Assembly: GCA_023213395.1 (NCBI GenBank)
Contig: CM041465.1
Location: 138,701,741 to 138,765,740, forward strand
Reading direction: 5' to 3'
DNA: 64,000 nt
Source of the DNA: Cycas panzhihuaensis
Lineage: Eukaryota > Cycadophyta
In this document: positions 30,750-41,699 of the stretch, piece by piece
Position numbering within the stretch: position 1 is the stretch's first letter
Layout of the letters: the number at the start of each line of letters is the position of its first letter
Notes under the pieces: model-generated
The model's database searches: none
Seen by the model: only the letters and a program-made list of their open reading frames with translations
Told to the model about the DNA's origin: nothing
Program-made: the position numbers and the translations under genes

Positions 30750-31707
30750 TCAAAGGGTTCCATGAACTAAGTATAATGAGTATTTCCATGAAACTCACAT
30801 GCATATACTTCCTGATTATGGATATGCATACATGGAACACCATTTCAATGTGATTGACTTTTATGATTAGGTAACTTACCCAAAAGGTAATATGATTTTG
30901 ACATGTAAGATTTTGATCATATGGTAACCTCCTTATGTTCCTTCTTTCTTGGGAACAACTTTCCAGTGTTGTTGCAGGATATGCTGTTATAATTTTGATT
31001 CTTTCAAAGATGAGAATGGAGGATGTAACTGAGTTAAAGGAGATCATGGATAGTTTCCAATACATGCAAATCATTGTATGACCTGTCATCATTTGAATTC
31101 TTCCTACCAACCAGTCAACACAAACTAGGATAACATTATCCATACCTTTTGTTAGGCAACTCGCGTCTCCATGAACTATTACCGGCAAAGATTGATGCCT
31201 GGAATCTTCAGCCTCCACAGCTGGTTCCTTGATGAGACTTAAGGTATTTGATGGAGTCATGGCTTTGTCACTCTGCTTTTCCCTTTTTTCTTTTCTCTTC
31301 AATTTTTTCCTTTGATTCTTTGCCATTTTGATTTTCTGTTGCACTTTTTCAGGTCCATTTTCATGCACTTCTATTAATAGTTTCCAAGCGTCCTCAGCTG
31401 AGTCGATATTCTGCAGAACCTGGATAATAAAGTGATAGGAAGAAGGAAGGTTATCCCTATCAATGGCTGCAAGTATCACGTCAATAACAATTCTGTTTTT
31501 CCTTTTGAAAATTTCCTCCCCTTCTTCGTGAACCACTTCAGTACCCATAATTGTTTTCCAAAGTTTCTTCAATATGAATAAGCTTTCCATCTTAATTTTC
31601 CAAAGACAAAAATTAGTCCCAATATAATTAGGCAGGGGAAAGATGAGATCTAATAGCCAGTATTCATTTTTTTCAGGCACAAAGACTATAACGTCACTCA
31701 ACTCCAT
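30613..31707 (-). CDS. Gag-like ORF of RE9
   Basis: A single open frame of 364 codons, the longest uninterrupted frame in any alpha copy. Residues 1-130 resemble copia Gag: NYIGTNFCLWKIKMESLFIL, then KLWKTIMGTE, and later NIDSAEDAWKLLIEVHE. A Lys-rich stretch (NQRKKLKRKEKREKQ) follows. The second half has no zinc knuckle; a segment with MMTGHT recalls the HMTG after a protease site but lacks D-S/T-G. I read it as a Gag-only non-autonomous element. The second half is of unknown nature. Confidence 0.6.
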   Translation of the reverse strand: MELSDVIVFVPEKNEYWLLDLIFPLPNYIGTNFCLWKIKMESLFILKKLWKTIMGTEVVHEEGEEIFKRKNRIVIDVILAAIDRDNLPSSYHFIIQVLQNIDSAEDAWKLLIEVHENGPEKVQQKIKMAKNQRKKLKRKEKREKQSDKAMTPSNTLSLIKEPAVEAEDSRHQSLPVIVHGDASCLTKGMDNVILVCVDWLVGRIQMMTGHTMICMYWKLSMISFNSVTSSILIFERIKIITAYPATTLESCSQERRNIRRLPYDQNLTCQNHITFWVSYLIIKVNHIEMVFHVCISIIRKYMHVSFMEILIILSSWNPLSDTEKTGYITQLTRTRLNKSIASGEDNGVLPIDNSLLHLDNDDIC

Positions 31708-34343
31708 GATGCATGAATGAGAGGATCAAAAAATATATCCGCTTGACCAAAAGAAGATCAACGAAAAAATACCAAAAACCTGAATACTGGATAATGTTTC
31801 ATTCTCTGATTTGCATTTCCACTTATAAGTTAGGAGGGTGGTTATGATTGCGAATACCACTTATGATTGTCTCCAGGACTTGTGCTTCAGCAGAGAAAGG
31901 TGCGTGCGAAGGAGAAGGTCTTTTGATCTCACCTTTTGCTCGGGCTCTTTATGGTATCTCAAAGTGGTCGCTCACTGGTTGGAACACTCAAGATCCAAGG
32001 TTGACATAGCTCACACAAAAGACTCAAGAATTGCGTGTCTACCCTAGCAATAACTAATCCTTCAACAGATTTGTGTTAGATAACATCTACAATACTTGTC
32101 AGGACTGCCATTAGTCATCACAAGGAGTTGTCACAGGTTTTCTAAGACCGTTCAGACCCAGTTCAGTCTCATAACAGTAGTTGTTTCATAGAAAAAGTGG
32201 ATTGTCCTCCCTCTCCTGCTGAGCTTGAATCCTTCAACTGCAGACTCAGACGTGAAGGATCATCGCCTCTACTTTTCTTGCTTACCTGGACATATTATAT
32301 TCCTCTGTAGTCGAGTGATGAAAACTTAGTCTTTAAAACTCCTCTATCCTTTAAGTCAGACTACACTTTTTCTGTCCTGGTTTACCTACTCAACAAAAAA
32401 AATTTTATGTATTGCCCAACCAAACCTTTCTCTTATCAAGTAATCCGGGAAGACCACGAAGACTGTATCTCCGTTTCAGATTTACCAGTCTGTAGCACTG
32501 TCCAGTTTTAACCCTGATGAAAGATGGTAGAGGCTCAATTTCCAACTTCCCAGATTTGGTCTCTTTTTCCCAATTTACTGTCCCCAGTCCTTCTGTGAAG
32601 AGCTGTGTACCCAAATTTGATCTCCCGGTCTGCAATTTCCTTCTATTTATGCCTTCGCAAGACGTGTGGTTTCAGGACTTCCAACTGAAGACAGGGCAGA
32701 ACCTGTGAGGAGAATGAGCTAGCACCGCATGAGCACCACACTTCGAGTATATGCACCTAAATCCGTGGATGCTTCTCAGAGACCCCACTCATGACATCAA
32801 AAAGGCTTAAACACAATCAAATTAGACACTATTGAAGAGAGGGATTTGTGCCCTGTACATCTTTCAAAGGCCGTTGTTCAGCACTACCCAAATATTGAGT
32901 TTTCTGCCAAGACTGCTAACACTGTCACTTTTCCAGCCAGCTGTCAAAACTGTTAAGACTATTGTTCAGGTTGTTCTATCCTTGTATGCAAATGGTTGAA
33001 CTACCGGTATTGTTTTAAATTTTGTTTCAAAAACTGAATAGAATGTAGATAAGTTTCAGAGGACACTATCAGCTCCAGAAGATGATTTTGTAGAGCCAAA
33101 CAAGAAGCTGAGCAAAATATATGAATCAAGACGTCCCGATGATGATGTCAATCACACAGTGTTGATTCACGATGGTCCTGTCTTCACACATCGCCCATGT
33201 ATGACTCTTCCTTCATTAATGCTAGAGTGGGATAATATGATTGATTGGGTTGTACTAGCCGAGCCGAGAGAAGCTTGAAGATAGGTGTCGTGGATTCCAC
33301 ACAGTCTCATTCTTCCGACTAGATCTGCGACCAGCGTGATGACGATGGAAGGTACTTGATGTCTGCGAGACCTCCTCTTCCTCGAAGCCTTAATCGAGCG
33401 GTGAACAAATCTCTAGACACTATCTCCTTAGGATTTTACAAGTTGCGCCTAATTCTGTGTAACGAATTCCTCTTGTTTATTCCCGCAATAGTGGTGCCTA
33501 GAAATGACAATGGTTTGTTCTAGTTTACGCCATGCACTGGGTTGTGATTCTCGGTTCCTACAACTGCCTTATGGTCGGATTATGGTAATATTGCCTTGAT
33601 TGTCCTTCAACTTCGGCATAGATAATGCGGGTGATACTGATCTGGCGGCCCTGGAGGTAGCCGTGTTTGCCAGTTAGATAGGCAGTTGAGAGAGGACCAC
33701 AACAAACCTTTCCCTTGAGACTATTTCTCCATTGATAAGGGCCACATAGTTTAACAAAACAGCAACAGAAGTAGGAGGATAAGCAACGTTATTGGAGTGC
33801 ACAGTCTAGGGCATCACCACGAATGCACAAATGTATGAGAAACTAGTGTTTTGGCAGTAGATCCAAATGAACAGCTCAAACAAATTGTTTGAACTTTGAA
33901 TTAATGTTGGCAACTAATAAGCACTGGCAACCAAACTTCTATTGGTATGTTATGATTCACACACAGTAACCATAACACAGTCTCAATGAACAACCTCCAA
34001 ACATCAATCTGCTTGTTCTAATTTCCATCACTCAGATTCTTCAACTTATGACAATTATCATGAATTACTTCCAACTTCTTCAAGGGACAAACCCTAGTAC
34101 ATGATTTCTTTACACACAAGTTTACACAAGTAGAGTTAACTGGCAAAGATTATGTCCTGCAGTATTAATCACCTTGGGACTTTATCTTCCCAATCTGAAT
34201 CCTCAATGCAGCGTAGTCCACAAATCTCCCTTCAGCACCACAATGTCCTCAATACGCAACCTCTTAAATCTTCATTCTGTCAGTCGCCCTAATGGAGTCT
34301 CCTTCCTTCTTTATCTGCACACAAAGGCCTTAGCAAGCAACCT
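31708..34343 (-). other. Long leader/interior of RE9
   Basis: 2.6 kb without a recognised domain. Parts have more mixed base composition than the surroundings (32200-33720). On the + strand a 54-codon frame near 33357-33520 (MSARPPLPRS to IPAIVVPRNDNG) reads like a real protein but matches nothing I know. The part nearest the primer site loosely matches the RE7 leader. Confidence 0.4.
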
Positions 34344-34355
34344 ACTCTAATACCA
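34344..34355 (-). other. Primer-binding site of RE9 (mutated)
   Basis: The minus strand reads TGGTATTAGAGT after the LTR: the initiator Met-tRNA site with C to T at positions 7 and 12. Confidence 0.7.
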
Positions 34356-34737
34356 TGTTACAATTTTAACATGGAGAACACTCACCAACCATAAGAACAA
34401 TATCAACAACCAGAGATCGACACAATATAATCAGAATGCATTAACATAACAAGAACACCAAAGACTCAATATGAGCCTTGATGATTTGATGTGTCTATAC
34501 ACTACTTCAACCACCTTTATATACAAGAGAGGTGGGAGACTATACAACACAAGTAATGCATGTGTGACAAATACCTTTGTCCTGACCAATAGCATTACAC
34601 CACTATCTTGACCAATAAGCTTCTATCCTTTTACATAGTATTCTAATGACCCTTTGACCCCAATACATTAAGACTATGACTAATAATCCTAGGACCCACT
34701 TTTACTTAACCACACACATTAAACATTATTTGTAACA
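34356..34737 (-). repeat. 5' LTR of RE9 (382 bp)
   Basis: Same length as the 3' copy with few differences. The USE-like box here is GTCACACATGC (34568-34558), one change from the 3' copy, again 34 nt before TATATAA (34523-34517). Confidence 0.9.
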
Positions 34738-35191
34738 AAACCAACTCTAATATGATCGTACAAGATGTGTAGAGGATTTAAGACTGATTTTGAATGAAAA
34801 TATGAGAGAAAATATTAAGATTTATGTATCTTCTTCTTCAAACCGGCGTACTGATAAAATCGGGTAAAACTGCTTGAAAAAGACCTCAGATGAGCTTGAT
34901 GCAGAAGATAATTTTGTTAAGGACAATGAGATCTAGAATCTAGCCATGTTTTGTTCTGATCTAAGAACTTTGAAATTTTTGTCTGCACGATCGTACAATT
35001 CTGAACACTGACTTTGTACAGCTTCTGTAGATGCTTCCCTTTGATCTCTTTAACTTCATTCTTCTTTCTTCAACTCCCTTTCCTTGATTTGGCTGCTTCG
35101 CTCTAAGACAATCTTGTTATCTTGTCCCTGACTAGATGCTTCCTCTCGTAGGCTTCAAAGATAACCCTCCCTCAACAAGGCAGGATAACTT
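34738..35191 (-). other. Leader of RE6, part next to the primer site
   Basis: Continues the RE6 leader from 29527-29783, separated by RE9. GTAC cores lie at 34758 (in ATCGTACAA), 34993 (again in ATCGTACAA) and 35016. No gene is seen. Confidence 0.6.
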
Positions 35192-35203
35192 GCTCTGATA
35201 CCA
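35192..35203 (-). other. Primer-binding site of RE6
   Basis: The minus strand reads TGGTATCAGAGC directly after the 5' LTR. Confidence 0.85.
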
Positions 35204-35440
35204 TGTCAAAAGTTACTCAGATAGCAGATGAAAGTACTTGATTGATTATTAGATAGAGCTCTGGAGAATAAATACACTTAGGGTTTGTAACTCCCTTTGA
35301 ACTAATTATAACCGACACTTGCTAGTGTGACACTTCGCTGACACATGTCCACATATGTGACTTAAATTACATTAATGATGTGTATATAGAAACTTCCCTT
35401 AAGTCCCTTTATTCCCTAGATAAAACATTATATCCTAACA
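35204..35440 (-). repeat. 5' LTR of RE6 (237 bp)
   Basis: Pairs with 16807-17043 at equal length. A + strand frame that starts inside it (35380-35676) is not considered a gene. Confidence 0.9.
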
Positions 35441-36020
35441 AAATGAAGGGGAAATACATAAAAACAACCCATGCAAATAAGTGTGAAATGGAGGTACAGG
35501 TTCAAATTTGGTTGGGATGCATAAAACCCTATTTGAGTTTTTTATTTAGGCAGCCAGGGTTGAGTAGTAGATTAAGCCTCTTTCTCAAAAATGTGTGCAA
35601 CCAGTTCGTTAGAAGCATGGAATGTGAACATAGCAAAGAATATGAATTCGAATTTCATCAATCACTATCTGTGTGAAGGCATTTGAGAGAAGATATAACT
35701 GTGAAGGGTTTGGAAGGGACGCCAATCAGCCATTGCAAACAAGGCTCCTTGCTAGCCTTTCATAAGATTGTCACACAGAATATTGAAAACCCTCTTCTCC
35801 ATATCCTTTTTGCATAGTCGACTGAAGTATTTTTTGTGGCAGAGATCCACAGCCTAAGAAGCAATTGTTTTGTCCAATTTTTCGTTCGCAAATTTTTAGC
35901 ATTTCAAAACTATTGAGAAGCATTCTTGGTGAAAAACCCTAACTAGACACATAATTGCATGGTAGTGAGTGCACCCAACAATGGGTGAAATTTGTTGGAA
36001 AACTACAAGGTTGTTGTTAT
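35441..36020. other. Unassigned sequence right of RE6
   Basis: Either the continuation of RE5 after the RE6 insertion or the decayed leader of RE10. I found no LTR, primer site or protein similarity. Confidence 0.4.
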
Positions 36021-36480
36021 CAAAATGGGTCATACTCATTTTTGTTAAGAGAAGACAATTATCCAAAATGGTAAAAAAACATGAAATCTTGGTTTATCTC
36101 TCTTGGTTTATGGGAGATTATTTCATAAGGGTACATTGGTTCATCATCAAAGCCAAAATAGAAAGATGTATCAACGTTTCAATGGATTTCTTTCATGTCT
36201 ACAAATAGAGGCTGCATAAAATTTTGTGATCTTTTTTATTCCACTCACAATACTACTTGCAAGGCATATAAAACATGGAATTTCATAAAAGAGAAGTTTG
36301 ATCCAAAGTTGACAAATCAACCTCCAGTGGACGAAGGTGAAGATACTAAATATGCAGCTAGTCCAAAGGAAGAAGTGCAGGTTACACACACAGTAAGAGT
36401 TCAATTGACTCCTTTTTTATAATACATAGAAAGGGGAATCATAGCTTCAGGTAGCTACTTAGGACAACCTGACAAAAAGG
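36020..36480 (+). pseudogene. gag: RE10 gag (heavily decayed)
   Basis: With frame changes, + strand reading gives LREDNYPKW, then KNMKSWFISLGLWEI (36040-36115), the usual Gag opening, and later THNTTCKAYKTWNFIKEKFDPKL. A (GAA)n run (36488-36509) encodes a Glu tract before the protease. No zinc knuckle is visible. No LTR of RE10 is found upstream. Confidence 0.6.
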
Positions 36481-38252
36481 AGTCAATTGAAGAAGAAGAA
36501 GAAGAAGAGACAGCGTTTGTAACAACTCTTTCCTCAGCAGTAAAGAACAAAAAGCATGATGATGGGTTTATAGACTCTGGAGCTTCTAAACACATGATCC
36601 ACAAGCGAACTTGGTTCAACAGCATAAGCCCTTTTCAAAATTGCGACTTAGTTGAACTTGGAGATGACACCACCCATCCAATACAAGGACATGGAACAGT
36701 TCCTATTACCTTGCCAGATGGAAACACTGAAAACGTTGGCCGTGTGCTCTATGTACCAAGAATGACAAAAAACCTGTTATCTGTATCTCAGTTGACAGAC
36801 AACAAGCTCCAAGTCCCTATTTGATGGTGATGGATGTGTCATTTTTGATAAATACAAAGGGAACAAAGTGATTGGTGAAGGCATTAAAACCAATGGATTG
36901 TACAAATTTCTTGCCACACCAGTTCACACTGCTCTTCATGTAACTAAAAATGTTGATAATGGAAAACTTTGGCATTTGCGTTATGGTCATTTGTCTTATA
37001 GTGCTTTATCCTTATTAAGCAAACATGATATGGTGTATGGCCTTCCATGGATAAAAAAATCCAACTCTATTTGTAACACATGCATGATGGGCAAACAACA
37101 TAAACTGCAATTCTCTGCCAGCACTACCAGAGCACATTGCAAATTGCAACTAATTCACAGTGATCTCTGCGGTCCATTCACTCCCCCATCCTTGCAAGGG
37201 GCGCGCTACTATTTGACCTTCATAGACGATCACACTAGAAAGATCTGGATCTATTTTCTTAAATTAAAGTCTGATGTATTTGACACCTTTCTTAAATTCA
37301 AAGCCAAACTTGAAAAAGAAAGTGAATGTAGCATCAAATGCTTGAGGACTGGCAATGGTGGGAAATTCACATCCAATGAATTCACACAATACTGCAAGAA
37401 AAATGATATACAAAGACAATTTACAACTCCCTACACTCCACAATCCAATGGAGTGGCTGAGAGGAAAAATTGGACCATAACGGAGATGATTCGTTCCTTG
37501 CTAAAACAAAAAGGAGTAAGCAACAAATATTGGGCTGAAGCAGGAAATACAGTCATATACCTTCTCAACAGAAGTCCAACTAAAGCTCTAGAGAACATAA
37601 CCCTTGAAGAAGCATAGTCAAGTCAGAAACCAGATGTCTCACACCTTTGGGTCTTTGGATTGACCGTCTACATGCACATTCCTGCTGAAAAGAGAAAGAA
37701 ATTAGATGATAAAAGCAGGAGATGCATTCTTGTGAGATATAGTGAAGTATCCAAAGCATATCAATGCCTAGATCCTCTAACCAACAAGATCTATCCCAGT
37801 AGGGATGTGCACTTTGACGAATCAACTGATGAAGACCAGGTTGATGGGAAAACTGTACCTACTAAATCAGTTGACATCATCATACCAAGTTGGACTCAAT
37901 CTCACTCTAAGATAGATCAAGGTGAACAGCAAACAACAGAAAATGCACCACCGCCTACTGTCACTACAAGTGTCTCTGATGAAGGATCGCACTCATCTAA
38001 ACAAAACGAAGCTATCAACAACTCAATTCAACCGCAAAATCCCTCACAAAAAAAGGTGCCAAAATGGTACCTAAAAACAATGGAGGAATCCAGAGTAAAT
38101 CCAGATCTCATTCAAGAAGGGAAAAGAACCAGAAGTCAAACGCATCATGGGCTCGTTGCTCAACATGATATATCATATCAACAAGCCCAAAATGATCCTC
38201 ATTGGAAAGAAGCAATGAATGAAGAAATGGAATCAATCTACAATAATAAAAC
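36481..38252 (+). pseudogene. pol: RE10 protease, integrase and start of RT
   Basis: The protease has IDSGASKHMI (36570-36600, intact) and RVLYVPRMTKNLLSVSQL, with a frameshift near 36815. The pre-integrase domain has WHLRYGHLSYSAL and CNTCMMGKQH. The core has IHSDLCGPFT (first Asp kept), RTGNGGKFTS (second Asp replaced by Gly) and GVAERKN (Glu kept). A stop (TAG) lies at 37615-37617. The linker ends with KVPKWYLKTMEES and the RT start NEEMESIYNNKT stops at the RE11 insertion. The rest of RT and RNase H is not in the window. Confidence 0.85.
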
Positions 38253-38268
38253 TATAACAAATCCTTAA

Positions 38269-38460
38269 TGAGGAATAAATTCACTCTCTCAATGTGTTCT
38301 ATTGATGATTCGTTATACACATATATACAAGTACAAGGTGGGTACAAATGGCAACCGCTCAACCATGTAATGCCACTTGTCAACTTGAGAAAGGAGGAGA
38401 AGGTGGTACATGACCCTTACATTAAATATTATAACCTAAGGTAAAACATTACCTTTTACA
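38269..38460 (-). repeat. 3' LTR of RE11 (192 bp)
   Basis: It runs from TGAGGAATAAATTC to ACCTTTTACA. Minus reading begins TGTAAAAGGTAATGTTTTA, close to the RE17 LTR start TGTTAAAGGTAATGTTTTA. No second copy is present in the window. Confidence 0.8.
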
Positions 38461-38479
38461 CCCCCTCTTAATGTTTTAC

Positions 38480-39160
38480 CTATCTTAACCCTAGTAGGTT
38501 TCTGAAGACACTGAATTTCTCTTTTCCAAGAGGTTTAGTGAGCATATCAGCAATTTGATCTTCTGACGGACAATGTTGAAGTTCGATTTCTTTATTCTGT
38601 ACCTTTTCCTTGATAAAATGATGATATACCTCGATATGCTTTGTTCTGGCATGTAAAATAGGATTCTTCGTCATTTTTATGGTACTTTGATTGTCACAAA
38701 ATATTCGAGTAGACGTTGTTTGTTCTTCTCCTAGTTCTTTCAGTAGTTGTCTAATCCATATTCCTTCACAGGCTACGTTGGCTGCTGACTTATATCTTGC
38801 TTCTGTTGAGGACAATGCAACCATTGACTGTTTTTTACTGCTCCAGGAGATCAAGGATTTTTCAAGGAAGAAGCAATACCCTGATGTTGACTTTCTATCT
38901 GTTTTGTCTCCAAATTCACCGAATCACGAGACACATTAATTGTGTGTTGTTTTCTTTATCATATCTCAGGCCAAGATTCATGGTTCCTTTCAAATAACAC
39001 AAGATTCTTTTTGCAACATTCCAATGTGGGATTTTAGGATTTTCCATGAATCTACAAATCAACCCTACAGCATATGATATGTCTGGTCGTGTGGCTGTGA
39101 GGTAGATTAAGCTTCCAACTAGTTGTCTGTATTGTGTGGCATCGACTGAAGTTGCATCCT
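38480..39160 (-). pseudogene. pol: RE11 RNase H
   Basis: The frame 38480-38854 (124 aa) has ISWSSKKQSMVALSSTEARY, FCDNQSTIKMTKNPI, ARTKHIEVYHHF and ADMLTKPLGKEKF. The preceding part (about 38860-39160) has decayed YSDSD-like sequence, AKRILCYLKG and GSLIYLTATRPDISYAVGL with frame changes. Confidence 0.85.
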
Positions 39161-39161
39161 G

Positions 39162-40130
39162 TTATGTATTCAACACAATCCCTATTTCCATTGGTGTGCT
39201 GACACTATTACAATTTTTCATTCCAAACTTGGTCAACAAGTTCTTTACATACTTTGTTTGTGAGAGAGTAATGGAATAATTGTTTTGTTTAATTTCTATT
39301 CCAAGGAAATAATGCAGCATTCCTAAATCCATCATTTCAAATACCTTTTCAAACTTATCTTTGATGAATGCTATTGAATTTTTGTCATCTCCAGTGATCA
39401 GCACATCGTCCACATATACTACAACAATGGAGATTGATCCTAAATTACCTTTTACATACAGACTATGATCAGATTCATATTGATGAAAGCCATTCTTTGT
39501 TAAGTATGAGTCTAATTTAGCGTACCAGGCTCTTGGAGCTTGTTTAAGCCCATACAGTCCCTTCTTCAATTTGCAAACCATATTTTCTTGTCCTAGTTTT
39601 ATGTATCCTTCTGGTTGATACATATACACCTCTTCCTGTAGGTCTCCATTCAAGAACGCACTTTTGGCGTCCATTTGATAGATTTTCCAACCCTTTTGGG
39701 CAGCAAGAGCAATCATTGTTCTTACCGTGTTCAATTTTGCCACTGGTGAAAACGTTTCTTCATAATCAATTCCTGTTGTTTGAGTATAGCCTTTTGTTAC
39801 CAATCTGGCCTTGTATTTTTCTACTTCTCCATTTGCCTTCTCTTTTATCTTGTATACCCATTTGCAGTTTACAATGGGTTTATCTTTTGGAATTGGGACG
39901 AGGTCCCATGTTTTGTTCTTTTGTATGGCTTCAATTTCAGCATCCATCGTAATTCTCCAATTTTGGAAACTACTGGCTTCTTTATAAGAGTTTGGTTCAA
40001 TGGAACAAAGCAATGCCTGAGGTTTCTGTAACCTTGTTCCATGTTCAAATATATCTCCTCTTGTTTCTTCAAGAGTTTTAAGATACCACCTTGGTACCCT
40101 TTTTTAGGAGCATTCTTGTAACAAATTTTC
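39162..40130 (-). pseudogene. pol: RE11 reverse transcriptase
   Basis: A 283 aa open frame (39162-40013) covers NWRITMDAEIEAIQKNKTWDLVPIPKDKPIVNCKWVYKIKE, KARLVTKGYTQTTGIDYEETFSPVAK, DAKSAFLNGDLQEEVYMYQPEGYI, LKQAPRAWYAKLDSYL and an intact catalytic box VVYVDDVLITGDD. The linker RVPRWYLKTLEE is just upstream, after a stop near 40100. It is one of the best preserved RT domains here. Confidence 0.9.
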
Positions 40131-41690
40131 TTCATCTCTGGAATTAGAGCTATTGTCTAACTCAAGGTTGCAACTACTGGTTAGTTGCTTATCTGGATTC
40201 TCATTTTTTGAAGAATCTTCTCCTGTCTCAATTCTTTCTGAAGTTATATCTGACTTGTCTTCCAACTGGTCAGGATATATATCCAAATGATCTTCATCGA
40301 TCTGTATTGCTGTATCAATATTTTCCTTTTTCTCATCAAAAATTACATCCTCACGACATAAAGCTTATCTGTTTTTGGATCCATGCACCTGTAGGCCTTT
40401 GAATGGTAGTTATATCCAACCATTATGCATTCTATGCTTTTATTATCTAATTTGACTCTCTTCTAAATGCGGAATATGAACATAAGCCTTGCAGCCAAAT
40501 ATTTTCAAATGGCTTACATCAGGTTTGTGTCCTGACCATGCTTCTTCAGGAGTTATATTGTCTAAAGATTGAGTAGGGCTTCTGTTGATCACATATGCAG
40601 CTGTATGTACAGCTTCTGCCCAATATTTCTTTGCTAAATCTTTATTATTTAGCATGCAACGGGCCATTTCTACAATTGTTCTGTTCATTCTTTCTGCAAC
40701 TCCATTGGATTGAGATGTATACAGAGCAGTAAACTGTCTTTGAATTCTATGTGTTTTGCAGAAATGAATGAATTCATTAGACATAAACTCACCACCTCTA
40801 TCGGAACGAACATATTTGATCCTTTGACCGCTTTCCAATTCACTTGCAGCTTTAAATTCTTTAAAATATCCAAATGTTTCTGATTTGCTAGATAGAAAGT
40901 ACACCCAAATTTTCCTGAAAAAATCATCAATGAAGGTCAAGAAATACCTTGATCCATTTGTCGAGATGGGCGTAAACGGACCACATAGATATCTGTATAT
41001 TAATTCCAATTTGCATTGTGCGCGCCAGGTACTCTTTGAAAACAGAGTTCTATGTTGTTTTCCCATCATACAACTTTTACATATAAACTGGTTAAATGAG
41101 ATATCTGGCAGACCATTCACCATGTTATATTTTTTTAATCTTTCTAACCTATCATGAGAGATATGACCATACTTCAAATGCCAAGTTTCATTATTATCAG
41201 TGCTATCTGCAGCAAAAGCTTTTACATCAGAAATCATTTTGGTGGGGCCTTTGTCAGGCATTACAGGAGTTGAAAGGAGTTTATACAACCTATTGCATTT
41301 TTCTCCTTTAGCTATAACTGTCCCATTTCTTTTCATATCAAGGATATAACAATATCCATGTTCATCAAATATTGTTCTTAACTTTTTATCACTCAATTGT
41401 GAAACTGACAGGAGATTCTTTTTTATTCCAGGTACAAAAAAGACATTGCCAATACGTTGAATTTTTCCGTCAATGCATATGGCGATTTGTCCTATTCCCC
41501 TTCTGTGTAAGGGAAAATTATCTCCTAGCTCAACAAATGTGTTGCATTCATAGGGTTTGATGATTTCAAACCATTCTTTGACTCCTGTCATGTGATGTGA
41601 GGCACCCGAGTCTATATACCAATTCTCTGTTGCGCTTGCATTTGCTGCCAGGGCTGCAATAAAGGCAGTTTCAATCTCTTCTTCTGGTAT
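40130..41690 (-). pseudogene. pol: RE11 integrase and protease
   Basis: A 382 aa open frame (40443-41591) runs from the protease into the integrase. The active site IDSGASHHMTG lies just before its first Met. It has GRIGQIAI-like sequence, VPGIKKNLLSVSQL, the zinc-binding WHLKYGHISHDRLERL with CKSCMMGKQH, and the core: LIYRYLCGPFT, where the first catalytic Asp is Tyr; RSDRGGEFMS with Asp kept; GVAERMNRTI with Glu kept. A frameshift near 40450-40460 precedes the C-terminal linker. Confidence 0.9.
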
Positions 41691-41699
41691 GTCTTTTTC

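Larger units (their letters stand above)
29784..34737 (-). mobile_element. RE9: alpha-family element with gag-like ORF and no pol
   Basis: Two 382 bp LTRs (29784-30165; 34356-34737) flank a 4.2 kb interior. There is a purine tract at 30166 and a primer site at 34344-34355. Flanks AAATC (29779-29783) and AAACC (34738-34742) fit a 5 bp target duplication with one change, placed in the RE6 leader. The interior has a gag-like ORF and the alpha terminal ORF but no protease, integrase or RT, so it must have moved with enzymes from elsewhere. Confidence 0.88.
16807..35440 (-). mobile_element. RE6: full-length copia element carrying RE7, RE8 and RE9
   Basis: Two 237 bp LTRs (16807-17043 and 35204-35440) flank gag-PR-INT-RT-RH read on the minus strand. 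There is a Met-tRNA primer site at 35192-35203 and a purine tract at 17044-17056. Flanking bases are AAACC on the left and AAATG on the right, an imperfect duplication. Without the insertions (RE7 with RE8, and RE9) it would be near 5.9 kb, normal for a copia element. Gag and RNase H carry internal duplications that break the frame. Confidence 0.85.

Noticed and set aside
39716-40031. + strand frames of 78 and 83 codons
   Set aside because: Antisense shadows of the well-preserved RE11 RT on the minus strand.
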